Source: an uncultured Clostridia bacterium (GTDB lineage Bacteria; Bacillota; Clostridia; Christensenellales; Borkfalkiaceae). From it: DNA of 46,203 bases. The stretch covers positions 1 to 46,203 of the forward strand of contig CAMUFJ010000010.1 in NCBI GenBank assembly GCA_947088135.1, written 5' to 3'. Below are positions 1 to 10,200 of this stretch, piece by piece; the first letter of the stretch is position 1, and each line of letters opens with the position of its first letter. The notes beneath the pieces were generated by a model. That model did no database searches, was not told the DNA's origin, and saw only the letters and a program-made list of their open reading frames with translations. Both the position numbers and the translations under genes were made by a program.

Positions 1-178
1 TTGTTCGTAGACGGGCTGTGCGGGCTCTTCCGCAGGCTGTTCGTAGACGGGCTGTACAGGCTCTTCCGCAGGCTGTTCGTAGACGGGCTGTGCAGGCTCT
101 TCCGCAGGTTGTTCGTAGACGGGCTGTACAGGCTCTTCCGCAGGCTGTTCGTAGACGGGCTGTGCAGGCTCTTCCGCA
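1..178. repeat. 36-bp in-frame tandem repeat (about 5 units)
   Basis: Units start near 4, 40, 76, 112 and 148 with a period of 36 bp. Each encodes the 12-residue motif xQPVYEQPAEEP on the minus strand. Odd and even units differ at one base (tgtgcagg versus tgtacagg, giving Ala versus Val), so the array also has a 72-bp higher-order period. The array continues past the window edge. There are no unique spacers, so it is not a CRISPR. Confidence 0.9.
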
Positions 179-1167
179 TACACCGTTTTAGGCGCGTAAA
201 GCTCTTCCGCAGAAGGCGCTTTCTTGTCCCGTTTTTTCTTTTTGGGCGCTAACGTGATGTCGTCGGCGGGGGCGTCGGCGTCGTCGAACATGGCGACGAG
301 AGCCTGTCCGCTCGCGTGATCGCCGATCTTCTGCCCTCTGCACTGCGAAATGCGAATGCCCTTAGATGCCTTGGAAACGGCGACAGGGTCTACGAGTATA
401 TCCTCGAAAAGGTGCTGGTTGGCGGCGCGCACTCCGAGCGTGAGCACGGGCGCTCCCGCCATGTAGCCGATCATGCCGACGGCATTCACGGCAACGAGAA
501 CCAAAAGAACGTAGCTTTCACCGTACAAAAGTTCGTACAGGAAATAGGTCAACCCGCAAAAGATGCCGAGGTAGACAAGCTTTAAAAGCACGGAAAGGAA
601 CACGTTCAGGAAAAGCGTGCCCATGCCGTTCGCCTTCATGGTGTTGTAGCAGACGGCAAGCGTATCGCCTACGCCGATATTCTCGTTCGCCGCGATCACG
701 TAGGGCGTGGGCGCGAAGATGAGGAGCGCCGAAACGAGAAAGACGACCGCCGCGAGCCCGCCGGGGATTGCAAAATAAAGCGATAACGGGGCGTCCGTGC
801 TTACGACCATGGAAACGCCGTAGCCGATGCCGAACAGCATCGCGGTAAACACGGCGATGAGGAGAATCCCGCCGAGAATGATAAGCGCCTCCAATAAACA
901 GCAGAGCGCAAGCGTCCAATACGGACGGGGTTCTCCCGCGCGGCGGAAGGACTGCGCAGGCTCGTACCGCTTTTCCGTGCGCAAAACTCTGCCCTGCCGC
1001 ACCTTCGCAAGCTCGAAGAGCGGGGTCAACAGCAGCGTCATGCGCCCTAAAAGCTCCGCGAAAAAGTAAAGCAAATAGCGGAAATGGGTTCTGCCCTTGC
1101 CCTTGAACAGCGCCGTTGCCGACGCGCTCATTCCTTCGCGGAAATAATGCCTGAATCCTCGGTTCAT
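1..1167 (-). CDS. Polytopic membrane protein with repeated Pro/Glu/Tyr tail (3' end outside window)
   Basis: The start is the ATG at 1167, preceded by AGGAGG; the frame stays open for 389 codons to the window edge, so the C-terminus is missing. After a basic N-terminus there are about four hydrophobic segments (roughly residues 86-118, 128-152, 180-206 and 210-235). A soluble part follows with a Lys-rich patch (KKKKRDKK), then a 12-residue repeat of the form AEEPAQPVYEQP, at least five times. The C-terminal side is probably cytoplasmic because of that Lys patch. I do not recognise a family; the helix-rich N-terminal part is loosely like DUF975-type membrane proteins, but this is weak. It lies 39 bp downstream of the giant MBG gene and is probably the seventh gene of the same operon. 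The repeat could be a flexible docking tail for the AAA+ proteins; that is inference. Confidence 0.8.
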   Translation of the reverse strand, partial: MNRGFRHYFREGMSASATALFKGKGRTHFRYLLYFFAELLGRMTLLLTPLFELAKVRQGRVLRTEKRYEPAQSFRRAGEPRPYWTLALCCLLEALIILGGILLIAVFTAMLFGIGYGVSMVVSTDAPLSLYFAIPGGLAAVVFLVSALLIFAPTPYVIAANENIGVGDTLAVCYNTMKANGMGTLFLNVFLSVLLKLVYLGIFCGLTYFLYELLYGESYVLLVLVAVNAVGMIGYMAGAPVLTLGVRAANQHLFEDILVDPVAVSKASKGIRISQCRGQKIGDHASGQALVAMFDDADAPADDITLAPKKKKRDKKAPSAEELYAPKTVYAEEPAQPVYEQPAEEPVQPVYEQPAEEPAQPVYEQPAEEPVQPVYEQPAEEPAQPVYEQ

Positions 1168-1206
1168 AATATCCTCCTAACGTTTCCTGATTTGGTAGTG
1201 TTGTTG

Positions 1207-4200
1207 TTATTGTGCTTGCACGATCGTGAGCGTGCCGACCGCAACGATGACGTAGTTGCTTGCAGGACTGCCCGTAATTACGATATCTTCGAACGCAAAC
1301 TCGTATTCGCCGACCTCGACCGCCTCGACGGCGTTCCCGTTTTGCGTACACACGACGTTCGCCGTAAAGCTGTCGCCCCCTGCGAGCGCACCGCTCCAAG
1401 GCGTATTCGGGTACGTAAACGCCTCGCCGTTATACGCGTGCGAGTAGTTGCCGAGATCGACGGTAACAGTGCGTTTTTGAACGGTCAAACTGCCCGCCGT
1501 AACGGATACGGTATAGTTGTCCGAAAGTACGTTGCCGTTTCCGTCCGTAACGCTCCAACTGCCGAGCGTAAGCGTGTATACGCCCGCGTTGACCGCCTCC
1601 GCCGCCCCGTTGAAGAGTACCGTTCCGCGGAACTCCTCGCCCGCAAAGCTGAGGCTTCCGTCTTCGACGAGGGCAAATCCGTATTCGTACGCTTCGCCGT
1701 CGTAAGTCTTTTCGAGCCCTTGCCCGAGCACGATGCTAAGCGTCTTTTTCCCGATCGTGAACGAGGAGGGCGTGCAGGTGAATTGATAGTTGTCCGCATT
1801 CCCGCCGTGAACGGTGTAAGCGGAGATCCAAACGTAATAGATACCCGCGTTCTTGGGCGTAACGGGGTTTTGTCCCGCCGCGTCCGAGGTGTAAACATAC
1901 GTAACTTCGAGCGTTTCTCCGCTTGCAAGCGCTGCGGAAAGCCCGCCGTAATTCCCCGCTCCGTCAGGCGCGATCGGCGTTTGTCCGTAAACAAGATCGC
2001 CAAGCGATGCGGACGTGACCGTGATTTGCTTTCTGCCGACGGTGAGCGTGCCCGAAACGTAGCTGACTTCATAACAGCTTTCGGTGAGATCCTCGCCGTC
2101 CCCGCCGACGATCTTACAGCCGAGCTGATAGGTAAGACTGCCCGCGTGATCAAGCGACGCGCTTCCCGTAATGCTGAGCCGATCGCCGCTTGCCGCAGAA
2201 CCCGCCGTAACGGAAGCCGTCCCCACGAGCGGAATGCCGTCGTACGTTTTCGTAAGATCGTTGGAAGTAACGGTGATCTTGCGGGGCGTGATTTTAAGCT
2301 CGATGCTTCGGTTTCCGCCCTCCACGATGATGTTATAGTACTGCGTCACTTCGCCGTCTTTTCCCGCGATCTGCAACATATCCCCGCTCACGCGTACCGT
2401 CCTGCTCTCGCTCGGGCGGGTAACGGAGATCGCGTTCCAAAGCAACTCGTGTCCGAGTTCGTCAAGAAGTCCTTCCGCCTTAACGTCAAGGGTGACGGAA
2501 ATGCCGTCGTACTCTTTCTCGAACGTATCGCCGACGATGCTGACGGTAACGTCCCGACGCATCACGTTCAAATAGCCGTATACGGTATTTGTGTCGTAGA
2601 TAATTTCGTAGCTCGAAAGATAGTTGGTTCTGCTTACAGGGCTCGGCTTGATTTCGAGAATGGTAATTTCGTTTTTCACACCGCTTCCCGTAGGCAACAT
2701 GACCTCCGTGCCCTTTAAGGAAGTGATGAGGTGTCCGCTTACCAAGCCTTCCGTGACGTAACCCTCGGTGAAGCTCTGCAACGCGCCGTTGTAGGTAAAC
2801 GTTTTGCTCGGCGTAGATTTCACGTACAAAGGACGTTTCTTTACGGTGAGCGTACCGTTGCTCAGTTTGGCTTCCGCATAGAGGCTCTTCACGCTCTGCC
2901 CGTTTTCGTCCACGATGTCGTAGGAGGCGATTAGATTGGGCTGAGTGCCCGCCGTTACCAGATTGCTGTTTCGATACGCGGCAACCACTTTATGCCCCGC
3001 AAGAAGCCAGCTTGCCTTTGCAGGAACTTCGCAGACGATCACGTTTCCGTCGAACACCTTTTCGGCGTCGCCCGCCGTGATGTACGGGGTGTACCGCAGT
3101 ACGGAAGCGCCGAGATCGTAATAGGCTTCCTGCGAAACGTGCATTCCCGAAGAATGCTCGGTATAGACGAACGGTTTGAGCCCGACGAGCTTACCACCCT
3201 CGACCACCGCCTTGAACTCCACCTTGTGCTTGCCGAACGTTGCGCCCGACGTGAGTTCGAAATCTCTGTCCGCTTCCAAGGCGACGGGAGCGCCCCCGCC
3301 CGCGAGATACACGACTTCGCCGTTCTGCGGAGCATTTCCGCTTTGGTTTACGAGCGCGCCCATGTCCGCCGAAATATCGAAGGACAGGGTGATTCCCTTC
3401 ACGGTGATATACGAGCTTTCTTCGTCGCGGAACACGATGTTGTAGCCCTTGGTGACGTCGATCTCCTTGCCGTCCTCGGTGCGGTAAATTTTTACCGTGA
3501 GCCAAGTTTTGTAAACGTCGGGGTATTGACGCACGGAAGCTGCGGTGATCTTCGCGACGTGTCCTTCGAGCAAACCGTACTTGCTCTCCTGAACAGTGAT
3601 GGAAGAGCTCTTATCCGCATAGGATATCAACTCGAAATCGACGTCTTCAAGCGGAATGTTGTATTTAGAGCCGTTGGTGACGATTGTCCGATGCTTCTCG
3701 TTTTTAAGGATCTGCCTGATCTCCACGGTGCGCGTATCGCAAGTGATGTTTCCGCGGAAGAACACCCGCATTCCGATGCCGAGTTGTTTGAGAAGAGCGG
3801 AATCCTCGTCCGAATAGTTGTAAATGACCTTGTAATTGTCGTTTACGCCCTCGTCGCCGTGCAATTCGTACGAAGCGATATACACCGCCTGCACGTATTT
3901 ACTGCCGGGATCTAATACGGCGTCGCCCGTAACGGTGATGCTGTCGCCGGCGGGAAGGGAACACTCGACGTAGCCGTTGCCCTCTTCGTTTTTGGTATAG
4001 GCGATCAAGCTGTCCTCGGGCAAAGCGATCGGCTCGCCCGTGTTCAAACCGCTGTAATCCTTGGGCTTGATGATGAGCAGGAATTTCTCGATGGTGAGCT
4101 TCGCTTCTCCTCCCGCCACCGTATAGTCGCGCTCGATAAGCCCGCTCCCGTCTTTGCTCGCAAACCCGCTGATCCGAATGCGGTATTCGCCCGCGCCGAT

Positions 4201-7200
4201 CGGGCTGACCGCCTCGTCGCTCTCCTGCATGAGAATCACGAAGGCAGGCTTGGCGTTGGCGCGCTCCGCATCGAGCAGGAAGCCCGCCGTTTCACGCTCT
4301 TCCCCGTACCAGTCGGTAAAATTCCAACCGCTTGTGGAGATTGCGTTTTTGTCGTAAACCTTGGTAAAGTCCCCGTCGCGCGTAGCGTTGATCTCGCGGG
4401 GCTTTACGGTAAACTCGCCGTCCTCGTAAGAAATCCGATAGTTGCCCGCGATCACGCTCTGCTCCGCCTTTACGGTGAGTTTCACGGAAACGCCGTACTT
4501 TCCGCCGTGAATGACGTTTGCGGCGTGCGCAAACGGCGCGCCGTTATAAGAAACGGTATACGTTGCGTCGAACGCGTCCGCGTCCGTTCCCAAGAAGCCT
4601 TCGGCGAATTCATCCCCCGTCTTGTAGCTCGTAAAGGAGAACTCCCCGCCGAGCTTATCGGCCGTATAGGTCACGTCGCCGTGCCCGCCGACCACGGTGA
4701 TTTCGCGTGCGACGACGGTAAACGTACCGCCCGCTACGCTCACGAACTCATAATTCCCGCCAAGGCTCGCGTCAAAAGAAAGGGTAACGGCGTAAGTCCC
4801 TACGTTGCGCGGGATGACCAAAGCGTTGTTTTGCTTGAACTCGTAGCTAAATTTGCCCGTATCGTCGCCCGCAACAAAGCCCTCTTCGCCGTCAAACCCG
4901 TTGTGCGAGGAAGCGTAACGAACGTCGGTAAAGGAGAAATCTTCCGCCTTGTACTGTTCTTCCCAATCGATGATTCGAACGGAAATTTTGCGCTTTGCGA
5001 TGATGATCGTCGCCGAATGCACCGTCGTGATCTCATAGTCGGAGGTTTCGCAGGGCTCGGAGCGCGTAGAATCGATCCTCCACGCGCCGTCGTCCGTTTT
5101 AAAGGCGACGGTGTAAGTTCCCGCATCCTTGGGAGGAAGCTTTTCGCCCGTATAAACGAACTCGCCCGAAAGACGGGAATCGCCGAGAAGACCGTCGATC
5201 TCGTAGCCCGCTTCACCCGGTTCTTTGAACGAATAGACGTATTCCGTGCCGTCGTATTCCCGTCCGCCGTCCGCAAGCGTGAGCGTGAGCGGGCGTTTGG
5301 TGATTTCGTAACGCGCCCTGTCGCTCGTAACCGTAAGCGTATAGTTTTCGCTTACGTTCTCCGCACCGTCGCCGATTTTTACCACGGTGCAGTTGTCGAG
5401 ATTGATGGAAAGCGTGTATCTGTCGGCATGGAGCAGTTCAAAATGTCCCCGCTCGCCGATGACGGTAAGCTCGGCTTCGAAGATTTCTCCCGCCGCAAAC
5501 ACACCCTCTTTTGCATTGAGCGTTCTTGCGGTATAGCAGACGTTCCCCTCGCCGAACGCGCCCGTATAGTCGAACGCTTCGCCGTCGTACACTTTGGTCG
5601 CGTTCGCGAGCTGTTTGACGGTGAGCTCCACCTGCCGTTTTTCCACGGTAACGGAGGCGCTTTTCTGCGTGAGCGTGTAATTCTCGACGCCCCGATTCTT
5701 TACCGCGCCTTCTTTGTAAATCTTGCAGTTTTCCGCGTCGAGCACGATGTTGTACGTACCCGCTTTCCCGAGCGCGGTTACTTGTCCGTTCAGCGTGAAA
5801 TAGACGGCGGCTTCAAGAGTTTCCCCGCTTGCGAGCGGCACGGAGAGCACGTTATAGTTGCCCGCGCCCGCGGGATAGACGGAAACGGCGTCGCCGTAAA
5901 CGGTATCGGCAAGCTTGCCGAGCGTTACCTCGACAGCAAGCGGATCGATCCTCAAATCGCCCTCGATCGTCTTTACGATCAAGTAATTGTCGCTGACGTT
6001 TTTTTCGCCGTTCTTGACGATATAGGAGTATATATTTTTGCCCTTGCCGTCGTCGTACGCGTTGAGAACGAAAACTTCGTCGCCCGTTGCCACGAGCTCG
6101 TCGCCGTCGAGCAGAGCTTCTTCCCCGTCAACTGCGCCGTTTGTGAGGTGAACGGCGTCCGCACCCTTTTCCGCTAATTTCGTGCCGTCGTACACCTTAT
6201 CCGCGGATTTCACGGTGATTTGGATCTGACGGGGAGTAATTCGGATCGTTCCGTTTTTTTGATAGACGATTTGATAATTGGAAGTAACTTCTTTTCCGTC
6301 CGCGTCTTTCACGACGACGGAGAAGGCGTTTTCTTTCTCACCGTCGTACACCGTTAAAACGGTGGCGGTGTCCTTGGTTTTATCCCATTCAAGACAATGC
6401 CCGTGCTCGCTTGCAAGCAAGCCCGCGGGGTTCTCTTCCCAAACGGGATAGGAGAATTCCTCGCCGTCGTACTCGTGCGTACCCGATGCAGTGACCACGG
6501 TAACGGTACGTTTTGTAACGGAGATTTCGCCCCAAACCTCGGTAATGAAGAAGTTGCCCGTCACGTCCTCTCCGTCGCCGTCGAAAATCACATAGGAAAA
6601 TTTGTTTTCAACTTTACCCTCGTTTACGTTGGTAACGGAAGCGGTCTTCTTGGTTTCGTCCCACACGATCGTGTGCCCGTCGGGTAGCGAAGCAAGCGTT
6701 TCGTCGGTAAATTCGGGTAAGGTGTACGGATCGCCGTTATACACCCGACTGTCCGTCTTGGTCGTAACGGTAAGCTCGTTTGCCGAAATCGTAAGCGTTA
6801 CGGGACTCGCCGTAACGGCGTAGTCGGTCGCGTCCGTTTCCTCGCTCCCAGAAAAGACACGGCAGTTCTCATAATCGAGATGCGCATAATAGACGCCCGC
6901 CGAAATAGGAGTGACCGTTTCGCCCGTGCCCGCGCTCTCTTTGGTGAAGTAGACGGCGACTTGAAGCGTTTCGCCGTTTTGCAGGGCGGTGGAGGACGCT
7001 ATCTCGTAATTGCCTCTGCCGACGGGATATGCGACGGCAGAACCGTTGTATTTTACGGGCTCGAACGGCGTGAGCGCGACGGTGATTTCCGCCTTTTCGA
7101 TCGAGATCGTGCCGTGCTTGGTCGTAACCTCGTAGTTTGCCGTTAAATCTTCGCCCGCCTTCTCGATTTTAAAGCTTAAAACGTTGTTTTCTTTCTTGTT

Positions 7201-10200
7201 TTCGCGGAAATGCGTAATCGCGGGCGCGTCCGCCTCCGCCGGGGAAACGAGAACGGTATGGTTCGCCAAAAGTCCGTCCTTTTCTCCGAGCTCCGTCCAA
7301 ATAAATCCGTCGAGCTTTTTATGCGCCTGTCCGTCGTATCCCCAAGTTTCGCTACCCGACGTAATGGTAATCGGACGCTTGGTGACGGTGAGCTTGCCCG
7401 CGACGACCGTAAGAGCGTAGTTGAAACTTACGTCCTTCCCGCCGTCCATAACGCGGTAGATGCAGTCGTTCGGCGTATCCTTGCAGACGGTATTCACCGT
7501 CGTTTTGTCAACCGTTTCGAGCGCATGACCGTCAACGAGCGCAAACGCGCCGTCCGTCGCCATGCTGTTCTTCGCGAAATGCTTCGCCGTGTAGCCGTCG
7601 TCCGAAAAATCGGTATCCGCATACACCCAACTAGTTGTGTTGGTGGTAATTTGCAGGCGGCGCGGGGTGACGGTGAGTTTGCCCCAAATACGGTTGCGGA
7701 TTCTATAATTCGCCGTAATATCGTTGCCCTTTTCGTCTACGACGATGTAATAGACTTCGTTTTCCACGAAAGCGATCTCTTCGCCTTTGAAAAGCACGTC
7801 CGTGATCTTGCCGTAAATCTTTTGTGCGTCCAATGCAAGTTTGTGCGTAGAAAGGGCAAGCCCCTGTTCCCCCCAAACGGTACCGTTCGGCTCGATAAAA
7901 TCAACCCGATAACCCGATTCGTACGCAGAAAATTCTTCACCGTCGTACTCGTGCGTCCCGTTGGGCGTAAAGTAATCGATTTCCCGCTGTAAAATTTTCA
8001 GCGTGCCGTACTTCTTCTCGATGTAATAGTTGTTTGTGGAATCGGTTACGCCGTCCTCTTTGAGAATGCGGTAGGTAGTGGTATTCTTCTCGGTGATAAT
8101 TTCACCGCCCGCAACGCCGTCCTTCCACAATACGTTGACGATGCCGATTGCTTTTACCACTTCGTATTGTTCGCGGGAAGCGAGCCCCTCTCCCGTAATG
8201 ATGGGTTCGTTATTTTCGCCGTAGCCGATCCCGCCGTCTAAGGGAGTGCCGTCGTACACCTTTTCCGCCGTGAGCGTTTCGAGCGTGATTCGGCGTTGGT
8301 TGATTTTCAGCTTTCCGGGGACGAACGTAATTTTATAGTTAGCCGTCGTTTCCGAAGTCCCCTTGTAAATTTTGTACTGCGTGCCGTTCACCACCGAATC
8401 CACGTTCCCGTCCGTGAGCTTTACGTCCGCGATCGAGGTGATCGTGTCGTCGATGGGGCGCGCCTCCTCTCCGCTTGCGATGCCCTCTCCGCCGACAGCG
8501 ATCGCGTTGTTTTCGCCGTAACCCTTGTCGCCGTAGAGCGGAGTACCGTCGTAGGTCTTTTCCGCAGTGATCGCCGTAATGGTAACGGCGCGCTCGTTGA
8601 TGACCAAATCGCCGTATACGTATTCGATTTGGTAATTCCGGTTGATGAAAGCGTTGTCTTTGAGGTCGTTATCCTCATAATTCTCGGGATAAACAACGTA
8701 GTACTGCACGTTGTTCTTGGTTTTGTTTTCCCAAACGTTGGTAATTTTCCCGAACGCGCCCTGCGAAGGATCGGCAACGAGCACGTGCTTTTGCTTGGTA
8801 TCCCCGATAATTCGATCGAGGAATTTCTGCTCGTCGCAGGACTTGACGAGCCATTCGTGCTCCTGCCCGTCGTAAGTCCAATTCTTGCTTTCCGTGCGCA
8901 CGGTGATCGTGAGCGCGATGATTTTCAGCTTGCCCCATTCTTCGGGTTCAAGGATCTTGTAATTGGCGTTTGCGCGCGTATTGTCCGCTTCCGTACCGCC
9001 TTTTTTCCGCACCGTGAAGTACAGCTTGTTGTCCACCTCGCCTTCGGCAACGTTTACGACCGTGCCGAATTCACTTCTCCTGCTCTCGTCGAGCACGAGC
9101 TCGTGGTCTTTAAACAGCCAGCTCGCCTTAAAGCCGTCCTCTTTTACGAGCGGAGTGCCGTCGTAAGTCTTGCTCGCGGTTCCCGTAGTTACGGTAATCT
9201 CGCGCGGGAACACCTTCAACTCGCCGTAAACATATTTAATATCGTAGTTGTCGGTAACGTTCTTTTCGCCCTCTTTCACGAACACGAACAGCGTGTTCTT
9301 CTGCGGGCTGTCCAAAACGTCGGTCACGCTTCCGAACTCCGCGATACGGCTCGTATCCAACGCAAGAATGTGGAGGTGTTTTTCGGTTGCCACCAAATTG
9401 TCGGCAACATAGTCGTCCGCCTCCCGCTTGGTAAGCGGAGTGCCGTCGTATTGTCTGCTTTCGCCCGCCGTCGTTACCGTAATTGCGCGGGGTTCTACTT
9501 TGAGCGTGCCGTAAACGTAGGTGATTTCGTAGTTGTCCGTCGTTTCCCGTTCGAGAGGCTCGCCGACCGCGCCGCCCACTTCCAAGGGCGCGTAGAATTT
9601 ATAACTCGTTTCGTTCTTTTGCGTTAAAATTCTTTCGTGATCGTTCCCGTCGCGCAAAACGTCCGTTAGGGTAGATACGGAATCCGCCTTATAAATTTCA
9701 CCCGATATAAGCCCGTCGAACACGGGTTTTCCGTGATCCCGCTCTCCCTCTTCACTGCCAATCAACGGCTCGGCGTCGTACGTCTTTTCGGCGGAAAGAG
9801 TCGTTACCGTCAACGCTTTGGGGGTAACGGTGAGTTTGCCGTTCACGCGCGTGCCGACGTCGTAGTTATCCGTCGTATCTTCCCCCGTTGCCGTGACGAT
9901 CACTTTGAATTGCGTAGTGTTTTCGATGCCGTCTACCGATCTTACGCCGTCTTTTTCCGTCCAAAGTACGTCGCGGATCTTGGGAATAGAACTCTCGATA
10001 ACGACCGCGCTCTGCCCGTCTGCAAAATTCGTGATAACGGTTTTCCCGTTCTCGCCCGTTCCTTCGTCGATGCCTAACAGCCACTTTCCGTCGTACTCCT
10101 TGGTAACGGTGGAGGTAGCGATATTGAGCAAACGGGGTTTTACGAGCAGAGTTCCCGCAACGACGGTAATCGCGTAATTGTAAGTCGTCTTGAAAGGATT

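Noticed and set aside
1..178. 36-bp repeats as a CRISPR array
   Set aside because: Units abut without spacers and keep the reading frame; they encode a protein repeat. The same holds for 28451-28702.
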